From contig NZ_JACHND010000001.1 of assembly GCF_014205275.1 (NCBI RefSeq), positions 7,502,001 through 7,566,000 on the forward strand: a DNA stretch of 64,000 nt, in the 5' to 3' direction. The notes beneath the pieces were generated by a model, which was given only the letters and a program-made list of their open reading frames with translations, had not been told where the DNA came from and searched no databases. The translations under genes and the position numbers were made by a program. Within the stretch, counting starts at the first letter, position 1, and every line of letters starts with the position of its first letter. Positions 8,464-16,993 of the stretch are shown here, one piece after another. Source of the DNA: Sphaerisporangium siamense. Lineage in GTDB: Bacteria > Actinomycetota > Actinomycetes > Streptosporangiales > Streptosporangiaceae.

Positions 8464-8877
8464 ATGACCGAGTATTCAGATCTTTCGCCGTACACGTACT
8501 GGGAAGATTCGGGATGCGGATCCACCCCGAATCCGACTCCAACAATGCTCAACATCGGATGGCTGGGAAGAAATCAGCAGTTCAATACAGGGCCATGCCC
8601 TCCTGAAGTTCTCGAGGTTCTGCACCGTCTCGCTGCCGAGCCGAAGAACGTGATGCGAGGACTTCATTACTGCGAGTTCTGCGACGTGGAGTCGCCCATC
8701 AAGATCCCATCATCAGGTAACAAAAAGGGGTTCGCCTGGCTGGGAACCGGCGAAATCCACATCGCGACGACAGGGAACGTGACATACGTGGCGCCGACCC
8801 TCGCGATCCACTACATGGAGGCGCATTCGTACTCGCCTCCCATCCAATTCATCGAGGCAGTGCTGCGTTTGGCATGA
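8464..8877 (+). CDS. Small DUF7919-like protein, candidate immunity protein of the Stv domain
   Basis: This 137-residue soluble protein starts MTEYSDLSPYTYWEDSG and contains LNIGWLGRN, PPEVLEVLHRLAAEP, RGLHYCEFC, GEIHIATTGNVTYVAPTLA and HYMEAHSYSPP. I recall a family of actinomycete proteins with this same order of motifs, including the CEFC cysteine pair (DUF7919), often encoded next to polymorphic-toxin genes. The start codon follows directly on the stop of the Stv fragment, implying coupling. A toxin-immunity role is inferred from position only. A perfect hairpin terminator follows 24 bases downstream. Confidence 0.65.
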   Translation: MTEYSDLSPYTYWEDSGCGSTPNPTPTMLNIGWLGRNQQFNTGPCPPEVLEVLHRLAAEPKNVMRGLHYCEFCDVESPIKIPSSGNKKGFAWLGTGEIHIATTGNVTYVAPTLAIHYMEAHSYSPPIQFIEAVLRLA

Positions 8878-8900
8878 CCTTCGAATTCAAACTCCGCAGC

Positions 8901-8924
8901 ACTGGCCTGCAAAAACAGGCCAGT
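8901..8924 (+). terminator. Intrinsic terminator
   Basis: Perfect 9-bp stem: ACTGGCCTG, loop CAAAAA, CAGGCCAGT, followed by TGG. It closes the Stv/DUF7919 unit. Confidence 0.75.
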
Positions 8925-9168
8925 TGGTGATCACGGTCTAATGGGCGTCCTCGGCGTCCCGCCGGAGACGGCGGACGACGAGGACGCCGCATTTCGCCCA
9001 AGGCGCATGTGCGCCAACTGGTGTCCGGTCCCACTGCCGAGCAGTCGCACGGGATGCCTGACGCACAGCAGATACGTCTCGTTCGCCTCGTCGCAACCTG
9101 AGCATCGGGCGCTGCAACCTCGCTATCGAGTGGTGCCTCCTCCCGACGGCCATTGTTATCCTGTGACG
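8925..9168. other. Intergenic region without a supportable gene
   Basis: The upstream region of the HAD-like gene. An open frame runs through it into that gene, but codon use and the translated sequence do not look like protein until about position 9169. Confidence 0.5.
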
Positions 9169-9678
9169 ATGGCTGGTCCCGTGAACCGTCCAATACTGTT
9201 CCTCGACGTCGATGGGCCGCTCATTCCATTCGGGGACCCCGGACTGCGTCCAGGTGGACACTCAGGCATATCAGTAGGGCCACGGTCACTGCCGACAGGA
9301 TCGAATCCGCTGCTCGCCAGGATCGATCCTCGACACGGATCGCAGTTGTCGGGGTTACCGTGCGACCTCGTGTGGGCGACGACATGGATGGCCGAGGCGA
9401 ATGAAGTGATCAGTCCGTTGCTCGGCCTGCCCGAGTTACCCGTCGTGGACTGGGCGGACGCGGAAGATGAGGGGCCTCTGCACTGGAAGACCCGGGGCCT
9501 GGTCGACTGGGCGGCCGGCCGTCCGTTCATCTGGGTCGATGACGAAATCGCTGAGGCTGATCGCGCCTGGGTAGCCGCACACCACGGCCGCCAGGCTCTC
9601 CTGCATCGCGTTGACCCGCGCCGTGGCCTCACGCACACCGACTTCGCCATCATCGCCGACTGGTTGGCCCAGCTATGA
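9169..9678 (+). CDS. HAD-like hydrolase domain protein
   Basis: The 169-residue protein begins MAGPVNRPILFLDVDGPLIP, giving the HAD motif I DxDG at about residues 13-16 with the nucleophilic Asp. Motif III/IV-like acidic residues occur late in WVDDEIAEADRAW, followed by DFAIIADWLAQL. The middle contains ATTWMAEANEVI, the WATTW signature of a family of small HAD-like proteins common in actinomycetes. The substrate is unknown. GTG at 9163 is an alternative start. Neighbours are unrelated accessory genes. Confidence 0.75.
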   Translation: MAGPVNRPILFLDVDGPLIPFGDPGLRPGGHSGISVGPRSLPTGSNPLLARIDPRHGSQLSGLPCDLVWATTWMAEANEVISPLLGLPELPVVDWADAEDEGPLHWKTRGLVDWAAGRPFIWVDDEIAEADRAWVAAHHGRQALLHRVDPRRGLTHTDFAIIADWLAQL

Positions 9679-9917
9679 CCGGCAGAGCCACTGTGCCGGA
9701 TGTGAACCGAACGCAGCGCAACGCGGATGGCTGAATTGATCCGTAGTGTCGAGGACGAGGTGCCGATCTCCTACGGCCGTTTCGATCTGTTCGACGGATT
9801 CGGTGGTGACCATGTAGTCGAGCCGGAGGTCGAGGCGGGTGCGTTGCTGGTCGAGCCCGACCAGGTCGCCCTGGGGCAGGTCGGCATGAAAAGCCAGGAT
9901 GGGCGAGAAAGGCGCAC
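9679..9917. other. Short unassigned interval, possible gene remnant on the minus strand
   Basis: The minus strand has an open stretch ending at 9673 that contains FHADLPQGDLVGLDQQRTRLDLRLDY split by no stop, but without a start or a recognisable family. The plus strand is also open. I cannot choose between a degraded gene and chance. Confidence 0.25.
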
Positions 9918-10779
9918 GTGTGGATGGAGGCCTGGGACGCCGAGCCTCCGGCACCTGGCGACCCCTGGGCGGAGGCCGGACAGGTGATCTATCTGAGTCC
10001 GGGCGGCATCGTGCTCCTGTGCGGCCCCATGCACAGTCCCTCAGGGCAGATGCTGCTGCTGGGGCCGCCGTTCTTCGCCTACGGCCTGCGTGCCTACGCC
10101 GGCACCGTGCGCACCCAAGCTGCCGACTACGACGAGACCGTGACCGAAGCCGTCGAGGAGTCCTGGCTCCTGCGGTTCTGGCCGCTGGCCGACGCCGCCG
10201 GTCCGGCTCTACGCGCGGAACCGGAGGGGGACGGGCGGGTCCTCGCCAAGATGGGCGAGATCCTTCCGCTCGAACCCGGCTCCGCCGCACCGCAGACTGT
10301 GCCATGGCCCGCGCTGCACCCGCTGCCCGAACCGGTCCCCCCGACCGGAGTGCTGGTCAGGTTCTCCCCACCCGCTCAACCGGAGCGCGTCCCGAGCCGT
10401 GAAGCCCCAGGCAGCATCAGCCTCCCCCGGGAAAGGCTCGACCTGAGTCAGCGCATAAAGGACACACTGGCCGACCTGCAGCACGACATGCTGGGGAACC
10501 CCCACCCTCCGCTTGGAGGCTTCGAGCGTACGCACGGTCCTGAGCGGACCCGATCGCGGGTTCAGCGGCCGTGCCTGGGTATGGGCGAGCGACGGGAACG
10601 CCCACGCCGACGTGTTATCGGTCGATCGACAGGTCATCGCCCGTGACGTTCTCCGCCAGAGCACGCTGCTCACCGGAATCGTCACCATCCTGCGCAACGA
10701 GAATGACTTCGTCCAGGTTCGCGCGGCGACCGAGGCGGAGGCCGCCCGCGTGTTCACCGTTGAGCCACTGCGGGACTGA
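9918..10779 (+). pseudogene. Unknown protein gene with an apparent +1 frameshift near 10500
   Basis: From the GTG at 9918 about 190 codons look like real protein (WMEAWDAEPPAPGDPWAEAG, LLRFWPLADAAGPAL, SQRIKDTLADLQHDMLGNP). After about 10495 this frame becomes Arg-rich nonsense ending at 10646. The next frame takes over cleanly with LEASSVRTVLSGPDRGFSG, then WVWASDGNAHADVLSV, ending VRAATEAEAARVFTVEPLRD at 10779. The switch falls in a GGGGAACCCCC tract. This is either a genuine frameshift, a sequencing error that would restore a protein of about 287 residues, or two overlapping genes (the second from TTG 10513). No family recognised. Confidence 0.5.
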
Positions 10780-10860
10780 CATCGTAGCCGGAGCACTCTA
10801 CCGAGAAACTGGCAGAACGTATCCTAAACGGTCTCATTGATAGGACATGGCTGCGTGGGA

Positions 10861-11196
10861 ATGTTCAACAGGTTACGGCTGCCCGGGTCGGCGCGTTGTG
10901 CGAGTTGTGGTAGTGATGTCGATCGCTGGGTGCAGTTCAAATATGGCGAGCTTGATCTGTACAGCTATGACATCGGAGATGCCCTCGCCTGGCGGGGGGA
11001 TCAGTACGACGAGGGTGTGCCTGGTATGGCGCATGTTTACATTTTCGCCATTGCGGAGCCATGTCGGGCGTGTGGTTTCGAACCGGAGGTCGATGAATAC
11101 GACATCGAACTTCGGAAGGATGTCGTATACGGCGTGTCCGCGTCGGCGTACTCCATTGACTACGACATGGAGGGCTGGGTCGTCGTACAAGAATGA
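10861..11196 (+). CDS. Small acidic protein with two CxxC pairs, unknown function
   Basis: The 111-residue product has CASCG near residue 14 and CRACG near residue 69, spaced like a zinc ribbon inserted around an aromatic, acidic core (YGELDLYSYDIGDALAWRG). No secretion signal or membrane segment is seen. I chose the ATG at 10861; TTG 10837 or GTG 10855 would add up to eight residues. It stands alone, ends 43 bases from the 3' end of the convergent response-regulator gene, and lies in a lower-GC stretch than its neighbours, consistent with acquired DNA. I do not recognise the family. Confidence 0.55.
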   Translation: MFNRLRLPGSARCASCGSDVDRWVQFKYGELDLYSYDIGDALAWRGDQYDEGVPGMAHVYIFAIAEPCRACGFEPEVDEYDIELRKDVVYGVSASAYSIDYDMEGWVVVQE

Positions 11197-11239
11197 CTCG
11201 GCCGTTTTGATGCACCGACGGGCAAGTAGAAGCCGCTGG

Positions 11240-11920
11240 TCAGTGATGTGGGGTGACGAGGCCGGAGTCGTAGGCGGTGATCACCAGGTGGACTCGGTCG
11301 CGGGCGTTCAGCTTGGTGAGGAGGCGGGTCACGTAGGTCTTCACGGTGGCGACGCTGATGTACAGGTCGGCGGCTATTTCGTGGTTGGAGAGGCCGCGGC
11401 CTACGAGGGTGAGGACTTCGCGTTCGCGGTCGGTGATGCCGTCGAGGGGGCGGCGCGGTGGGGGCGCCGGGGGGCGTTCGGCGAAGACTTCGATCAGGCG
11501 GCGGGTGACGCTGGGGGCGATCAAAGCGTCGCCGGCGGCCACGACGCGGATCGCGGTGAGGATCTCTTCCAGAGCCATGTCCTTGACGAGGAAGCCGGAG
11601 GCCCCGGCCCGGAGGGCGCCGTAGACGTAATCGTCGTCGTCGAAGGTGGTGAGGACGATGACGCGGGCGTCGGTGGGGCCGCTCATGATCTGCTTGGTGG
11701 CGGCTACGCCGTCCATTCCCGGCATGCGGATGTCCATCACGACGATGTCGGGCCGGGTCTTCTCGGTGAGTTCGACGGCCTCCGTACCGGTTCCGGCCTC
11801 GCCGACGACATCGAGATCAGGGACATCGGCGATGACCATGCGCAGGGCGGCCCGGACCAGCGGTTGGTCATCGACGAGCACGACGCGTACGGTCGTCGGA
11901 GTCGCTTCGGTTTCAAGCAT
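11240..11920 (-). CDS. NarL/LuxR-family response regulator
   Basis: A 226-residue regulator. The receiver domain (about residues 5-120) has VVLVDDQP at its N terminus, the phospho-acceptor Asp in DIVVMDIRMPGMDG, the switch Thr in VIVLTTFDDDD and the Lys in FLVKDM. The C-terminal LuxR helix-turn-helix is TDREREVLTLVGRGLSN through SVATVKTYVTRLL. I chose the ATG at 11920 because GGAGG lies 4 bases upstream. The partner histidine kinase lies 138 bases upstream on the same strand. Target genes are unknown; the divergent secreted hydrolase on the far side of the kinase is one candidate. Confidence 0.93.
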   Translation of the reverse strand: MLETEATPTTVRVVLVDDQPLVRAALRMVIADVPDLDVVGEAGTGTEAVELTEKTRPDIVVMDIRMPGMDGVAATKQIMSGPTDARVIVLTTFDDDDYVYGALRAGASGFLVKDMALEEILTAIRVVAAGDALIAPSVTRRLIEVFAERPPAPPPRRPLDGITDREREVLTLVGRGLSNHEIAADLYISVATVKTYVTRLLTKLNARDRVHLVITAYDSGLVTPHH

Positions 11921-12058
11921 CGGACCTCCGCCACTGCCGGTCACCGGCCCCAGCCTGCGGTCACCGCACCTCCATCGCTACCCGCCACCGCACCCCCGCC
12001 ACTATGGGGCAGCTGAGCCACCCACGGCCATCGGTCACCGTGCCTCCGCCGCAATCGG
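11921..12058 (-). repeat. Degenerate short repeats between kinase and regulator genes
   Basis: Read on the minus strand, three imperfect copies of a GGCGGAGGxxCGGTGACCG-like unit occur between the kinase stop and the regulator start. The last copy supplies the ribosome-binding site of the regulator (GGCGGAGG). An origin by short tandem duplication is inferred. Confidence 0.4.
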
Positions 12059-13465
12059 TCATCGGACTCCTGCCGGTGCGGGGAGGTTGGCCGTTACTCG
12101 AAAGCCGCCTTGGGGGCAGGGGCCTGCCGAGAACTCGCCGCGTAGGAGGGTGACGCGCTCGCGCATTCCGACTAGGCCGTATCCGCGATCGGGTAGTTCG
12201 TATCCGACTCTGGGCGCGTCTGCGCCGCCGGTCTGCCATCCGGGTCCGTCCGCGGCCACGGCATGCGCCGTGTGCCCGTTCGGGGGGAGAGGGATGTTGG
12301 CGGCGTCGTTGTGGACTTCGATGGAGAGGTCTTCGGGGTGGTAGGCGATGGAGAGCCGGCAGGTTCGAGTGTGGGCATGGCGGATGACGTTGGTGAGCGC
12401 CTCTTGGATGATGCGATAGGCGGAGATGTCGATCTCGGGAGGCAGGGGACGCCGTTCGCCGTGCCACTGGACGTCGACGTGAACGCCGGCGTCGGTCGTC
12501 GTCCCGACAAGGCGCGTGACGTCCGCGAGGCCGGGGGCCGGGGAGAGTGGCGCGACGAGGTCCGCCGCTGCTTGTGGGTCGGTCTGGTGGAGCGCCGCCA
12601 TGGCTGCTTTCCGGTCGGTCTGGCCGAGCGATGACGCCGCCGGTTCCGTGTCGGGCTGGCGGAGGGCGCCGAGCATGCGTCGCAGGCCGGACAGCGCCTC
12701 ACGGCCGACGGTTTCGATCTCGCCGAGTGCCTCACGTGCCCGGGGCGGCTGGGTGTCGATGACTCGGCGTGCCGCGCCGGCCTGGAGGGCGATGATGCCG
12801 ATGCTGTGCGCGACCATATCGTGCAGTTCGCGGGCGATGCGGAGGCGCTCGCCGGTGACGGCCTGGGCCGCGGCCTGGGCGCTCAGCCGTTGGGCGTACT
12901 CGCGGGCCTGGCGCGTCGAGTCGCCGGCCAGCCAGGCGATGACGGCGGTCAGTGCGACGGCCAGTTCGGCGGAGGTGCCAATGGTCCAGCCGAGCAGCAG
13001 CCGTACGGTGACGTAGCAGGCGAGCGTGGTGAGGGCGACGGTCACGGCGAGGACTCCGGTCCGGCGCGGGCGAGTGGCCGCGATGAAGCACAGCACGACG
13101 TCCACGGCCAGGAACTGGGCCATGGGGATCTCTCCCACGCCCAGCGGGAGCGTCGCGAGGGTGGAGGCGGTGAGTTCGAGGGCGAGCGCCGAGATCGGCC
13201 GGGATCGCAGGAGGACGGCGCCGGCCAGGGCGAGGGCGGTCGCCACCACGAGGAACGTCAGGCCGTCCCATCGGTAGAGCAAGTAGCCGGCCCGGATGGC
13301 GGGCTCCTCCTCGCCGGGCAGCCTGACCCGCATGAGGAAGGTGAACACGACGCCCGCGCACCAGGCGAGCGCCGTCCAGGCGGCCGGCGGCACGCGCTTC
13401 AGCAAAGGAAGCTGCGGGGTGACGTGCATGGACGCATCGTAGGCGCGCGGCTTCGCGTCGGGCAT
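12059..13465 (-). CDS. Membrane sensor histidine kinase (DesK/NarX type, HisKA_3)
   Basis: A 468-residue kinase. About six hydrophobic segments occupy residues 25-185, with no large external sensor domain. A dimerisation/phosphoacceptor helix ARELHDMVAHSIGII follows at about residue 210; its His is the phosphorylation site of the HisKA_3 family. The HATPase region has EALTNVIRHAHTRTC (N box) and GYGLVGMRERVTLL (G box). A low-complexity, Gln/Asp-rich insert follows the dimerisation helix. Start could be 13465 or the ATG at 13429. It pairs with the adjacent NarL-type regulator; the signal is unknown. Confidence 0.9.
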   Translation of the reverse strand: MPDAKPRAYDASMHVTPQLPLLKRVPPAAWTALAWCAGVVFTFLMRVRLPGEEEPAIRAGYLLYRWDGLTFLVVATALALAGAVLLRSRPISALALELTASTLATLPLGVGEIPMAQFLAVDVVLCFIAATRPRRTGVLAVTVALTTLACYVTVRLLLGWTIGTSAELAVALTAVIAWLAGDSTRQAREYAQRLSAQAAAQAVTGERLRIARELHDMVAHSIGIIALQAGAARRVIDTQPPRAREALGEIETVGREALSGLRRMLGALRQPDTEPAASSLGQTDRKAAMAALHQTDPQAAADLVAPLSPAPGLADVTRLVGTTTDAGVHVDVQWHGERRPLPPEIDISAYRIIQEALTNVIRHAHTRTCRLSIAYHPEDLSIEVHNDAANIPLPPNGHTAHAVAADGPGWQTGGADAPRVGYELPDRGYGLVGMRERVTLLRGEFSAGPCPQGGFRVTANLPAPAGVR

Positions 13466-13562
13466 CAGACCACGGTCGTACACCCGTGGCGTACCTGCGG
13501 GCCGGTGAATGCAGGCGACGGTCCGATGTGCCGGAGAACCGCCGCGCGGCACTGTCAGTCAG

Positions 13563-14588
13563 GTGACCAGTACCAGTACAACGGCCTGGCAGAAACTGGC
13601 TGGGCTCGTTTCGGCGCTGCTCGGTATGGCGCGGGTTGGCGGGGTGCGGCTCGTTGGTGGGCGGCTGGGGCGGGCGTTGTTGGGTGGGGTTGTGGTGGCG
13701 TCGGTGGCGGTGCCGTTGACGGGCGCGGCGCGGGCCGCGGGTGTGCGGGCGCCGGTACCGGCCGCGGTGCCGCCGTTGCGGGCCGCGAGTCCTACGGCGC
13801 TGGCGGAGCGGTACGCCGTCAGCCGGGGGTCTATTCGGGCGGCGGAGCGTATGGCGGCCGGGGACGGTAATCGGTGGCGGGCCTCGATGCTGCGGGGGAT
13901 GGCGGATCCCGCGCGGGCGTTCCTGTCGTTCGACGGACGTGATGGGGGCCGTGCCGTCGAGGTGTTCGGTGATCTGTCGCGGGCCGAGCGGATCGCCGTG
14001 ATCGTCCCGGGGGCGGATACCAATCTCGACAAGTACGGACTTTTGCGCGGCGGTTCCCTTCGGCTGCAGGCGCGGCTCGGTGACCGGTCGGCTGTGATCG
14101 CCTGGCTCGGGTACCGCACACCGAGCACGGTGAGCCTCCCGGCGGTGACCACCGGGCGCGCGGACGAGGCGGCGCCCGGCTTACGGTCCTTCGTCCGCGA
14201 ACTTACCGCGATCAAGCCCGACGCGCGGATCTCCTTGCTGTGCCACTCCTACGGGTCCGTCGTCTGCGCCCGGGCCGCCGACGGGCTCGATGTCGCCGAC
14301 ATCGTCCTGTATGCCAGCGCCGGCGTCGGGGTGGACGACGTGGCCGCGCTGCGCACCCGGGCGACCGTCTGGGCCGGGCGAAGCCTCGGCGACTGGATCG
14401 GGGGCGTGCCGCACACGCGATTACCCCTGCCCTTCGTCACGGTCGGATTCGGCGCCGATCCGGTCTCCCCCGAGTTCGGCGCGAGGGTGTTCGCCGCCGG
14501 AAACGACGGCCACAGCGATTACTTGAGACCTGGTGTGGCCCTGGAGAACATCGCCAGGATCGTCTCCGGCCGACTCCCGCCGGAATAG
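13563..14588 (+). CDS. Secreted alpha/beta-hydrolase (DUF1023-like)
   Basis: The 341-residue protein begins with an Arg-containing n-region and a hydrophobic core (LLGGVVVASVAVPLTGAARAAG), a clear signal peptide. The mature part has an alpha/beta-hydrolase fold of the DUF1023 type: AVIVPGADTNLDKYG, IAWLGYRTPS, and the nucleophile elbow LLCHSYGSVV with Ser at about residue 229. The elbow starts with Cys instead of the usual Gly. A late His in GNDGHSDYL is the probable catalytic base. Substrate is unknown (lipase/esterase-like). It diverges from the two-component kinase gene with under 100 bases between them. Confidence 0.85.
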   Translation: MTSTSTTAWQKLAGLVSALLGMARVGGVRLVGGRLGRALLGGVVVASVAVPLTGAARAAGVRAPVPAAVPPLRAASPTALAERYAVSRGSIRAAERMAAGDGNRWRASMLRGMADPARAFLSFDGRDGGRAVEVFGDLSRAERIAVIVPGADTNLDKYGLLRGGSLRLQARLGDRSAVIAWLGYRTPSTVSLPAVTTGRADEAAPGLRSFVRELTAIKPDARISLLCHSYGSVVCARAADGLDVADIVLYASAGVGVDDVAALRTRATVWAGRSLGDWIGGVPHTRLPLPFVTVGFGADPVSPEFGARVFAAGNDGHSDYLRPGVALENIARIVSGRLPPE

Positions 14589-14593
14589 ACAGG

Positions 14594-15262
14594 TCAAACG
14601 CCGTGGCGGGAGAGGTGGTCGGCGTGGCGGAGGGGGGCGGGGATGCGGTACTTCGGGGTCAGGGTGAGGAGGTGGTGGCAGGCGATGTCGAGGGTCATGC
14701 GGTGGCCTTGGGAGACGAAGATCGGTTTGACGTTCTGCCTTGTGCGTAGTGCTCTGCCGAGGGTCTCGTCATCATCCCTGATGGGGGACCATGCGCCTCG
14801 GGATGGGGCGGGCATCTCGTAGGCGCCGATGAACGCGGTCTTGGCCACGCCGATGGTGGGCAGGTCGGCGAGGACGCCGAGGTGGCAGGCCAGGCCGAAG
14901 CGGTGCGGGTGCGCGACGCCGTAGCCGTCGCAGAGGAGGAGGTCCGGCGTCGTCTGGAGCTTCTCCAAGGCGTCCACGAGGGACGGCAGCTCGCGGAAGG
15001 CGAAGAGGCCGGGGACATAGGGGAAACGGACGCGGCCGGAGACGGTGACGCGCTCGACCACCTCCAGCGTCGAGACGCGGAGCACGGCCACGGCGGCCGT
15101 CAGGTGATCGCCGTCGGCCGCGTACGCGACGTCCAGACCCGCGACGAGTTCAACGTCGCGCGGGCCGAGGTCGGTGAGGTCGGCCAGAGGGCGCAGGCGC
15201 TCCTGCACGGCTCGTGCCTCGGGGATCGTCGCAGGCCAGTCGTGAAGTCTCCGGACGCGCAC
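14594..15262 (-). CDS. nfi: Endonuclease V (deoxyinosine 3'-endonuclease)
   Basis: The 222-residue protein has all EndoV landmarks: GLDVAYAADGD (first catalytic Asp), YVPGLFAFRELP (the strand-separating PYIP-like wedge), LLLCDGYGVAHPHRFGLACHLG (catalytic Asp and active-site His; written as one motif only to Gly), and GVAKTAF with VSQGHRMTL near the end. EndoV cleaves the second phosphodiester 3' to deoxyinosine to start alternative excision repair. It converges with the secreted hydrolase, whose stop is 5 bases away. GTG start; no close partner gene. Confidence 0.93.
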   Translation of the reverse strand: MRVRRLHDWPATIPEARAVQERLRPLADLTDLGPRDVELVAGLDVAYAADGDHLTAAVAVLRVSTLEVVERVTVSGRVRFPYVPGLFAFRELPSLVDALEKLQTTPDLLLCDGYGVAHPHRFGLACHLGVLADLPTIGVAKTAFIGAYEMPAPSRGAWSPIRDDDETLGRALRTRQNVKPIFVSQGHRMTLDIACHHLLTLTPKYRIPAPLRHADHLSRHGV

Positions 15263-15435
15263 CCATGGAGCATAACGAGATCATCCGTGCGACCTTCTCC
15301 AGCGCACATCGAAGATCCGTCCCGCGTCACGGTGCCAGGGCGACCGACCGGGGACGACCTGCTCGCGGGGGCTGTGGTGTGGACCGTCCGCAGCCTGCCC
15401 GCGAGGTCGCCGGTGTCGGTGGTCGCCGGATGGCG

Positions 15436-16329
15436 TCACAGCGTCTCGTCGCGGCCGAGGATCGCGTTGTGGACGGTGGGGGGGACGGACAGGCGGGCGT
15501 CGTCGTGGTAGAGGGCGCGGAGGTCGGTGAAGGTGGAGTCGGGGGTCCGGGTGAGGGTGGCGAGGTGGTCGAAGAGGGACAGCAGTTCGTCCTTGATGGG
15601 GGTGTGGGGTTCGGGCATGGCGCCCCAGACGTCCCATGGGAGGAGTTCGACGCTGAGCAGGGCGGCGGTGTCGCGCATCAGGTTGCCGGCGATCCACCAG
15701 TCGCCCGTCTCGTTGATCGCGGACAGTCCGAACCTGGCCGGATCGAGCGCGCCGGCGCGGCACTGGAGCCAGGCGTCGCCGGCCGTGAGGAAGCGGTCGC
15801 GGGGGACGTCGGCGACGTCGAAGTCGATCGGGAACATGCCGAGCTGGAGGTCGTCGATCTGCGGATCGACCAGGACCCACTGCCGCCGCCCGGCGTTCCA
15901 GTACTCGCAGACCCAATGGTCCTCGAACGCGCCGTCGACGAAGTAGGAGGCGAAGCCGCAGCGCGCCCGCGCCGGGACTCCCCTGGCCCGCAGCATGGCG
16001 ACCATCAGCACGGCGAAGTGGCGGCAGTTGCCCGCGACGCGCATGGCGGGGGGCCGGGCGATGGCCAGGGGGCGGTCGTCGCGGGCGACGATCTCGTCCA
16101 GCAGAAGCTCCACCGGGCGGATGTGGACGGGGGCGCGGTCCTCGTCGGACAGCTCTACGCCGTAGAGGGGAGCGATGTGCTCGTGCACGAGCAGGCCGTG
16201 CCCGACGGCGGCCAGCCCGGTCATGTCACGGGGCGACATGGCGTCGAGCAGCGGCTTGTGGTGGCCGATCGACGTCATCACGCCCGGCATCGCGTGGAAC
16301 GTGGACGTGTCCTGCTCGTGGACCTGCAT
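15436..16329 (-). CDS. Transglutaminase-like cysteine protease-fold protein
   Basis: The 297-residue cytoplasmic-looking protein has a transglutaminase-like catalytic triad: Cys in VAGNCRHFAVLM (about residue 96), His in FEDHWVCEYW (about 138) and Asp in WVLVDPQIDD (about 154). Surrounding sequence ARGVPARARCGFASYF is the usual family context. The reaction could be amide hydrolysis or transfer; the substrate is unknown. AGGTGAAGG immediately precedes the ATG. No operon partner: endonuclease V is 173 bases downstream on the same strand. Confidence 0.85.
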   Translation of the reverse strand: MQVHEQDTSTFHAMPGVMTSIGHHKPLLDAMSPRDMTGLAAVGHGLLVHEHIAPLYGVELSDEDRAPVHIRPVELLLDEIVARDDRPLAIARPPAMRVAGNCRHFAVLMVAMLRARGVPARARCGFASYFVDGAFEDHWVCEYWNAGRRQWVLVDPQIDDLQLGMFPIDFDVADVPRDRFLTAGDAWLQCRAGALDPARFGLSAINETGDWWIAGNLMRDTAALLSVELLPWDVWGAMPEPHTPIKDELLSLFDHLATLTRTPDSTFTDLRALYHDDARLSVPPTVHNAILGRDETL

Positions 16330-16993
16330 CCTTCACCTCGGGTGTGAGAGAGACGTGGGAGAGGAGAGACAGCGGGGTGCCGGGAGCTCCGTCGCCGCCG
16401 GCGAGTCTGCCAGAGAGCTCCGACATTTTCGGTGGACGGATTCAGCGGACGAATTCGGTGGCCCGATTCGGTGGACGGATTCACGACGACTCCACGGACG
16501 GCACAGGCCACGGAACCTCGTGGACGCCACAGCGGGCAACCCCACTGAGAACACGGAGCGAGGCGGCGAACGGCACAGGGTTCGCGCGGCGGGTGGCTCC
16601 ATTGAGAACACGGAGGGTGACGGCGGGCGGCATGGGCTGTCTTGGGCGGCGGAGGGGACGCTGAGCGGGCGGGGGCGGTGAGCGGGCGGGGTGGTGGGTG
16701 GGGTGGCCGTTCGTCGCGGAGAGTCGACCGCTCGTCGGGGGGTGGGGGCGCTGGTCGCTGACGCGGGACCGTCCGCCGATCCGCGTCTTTCAGTCAGGGA
16801 GTACTCAGCGGATGCTCAATAAATCCGCACAAGCACCTTAAGACGAATAGAGACGACATTCCTCCATAAAGTCGTCTATTTCCTGATTTATCATCACCGA
16901 ATTTCCATCCGACCAGCTCCCTGACCGAGCCGCGTGGCCTTGCTCCTTTGTTCCGTTCCCCGCAGATCCGCCGTGCAAGGAGGTCCCCACCGG
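16330..16993. other. 664-base intergenic region with short direct repeats
   Basis: No supportable gene. The left part holds two exact copies of TTCGGTGGACGGATTCA (16428-16444 and 16467-16483). Further right two imperfect units of about 57 bases each contain TGAGAACACGGAG (near 16545 and 16602). The right end (16800-16920) is AT-richer and is the likely promoter region of the downstream amidase-like operon. Confidence 0.6.
16428..16483. repeat. Direct repeat, two 17-bp copies
   Basis: TTCGGTGGACGGATTCA occurs at 16428-16444 and again, identical, at 16467-16483. Between them lies a partial third copy (ATTCGGTGG). Confidence 0.85.
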
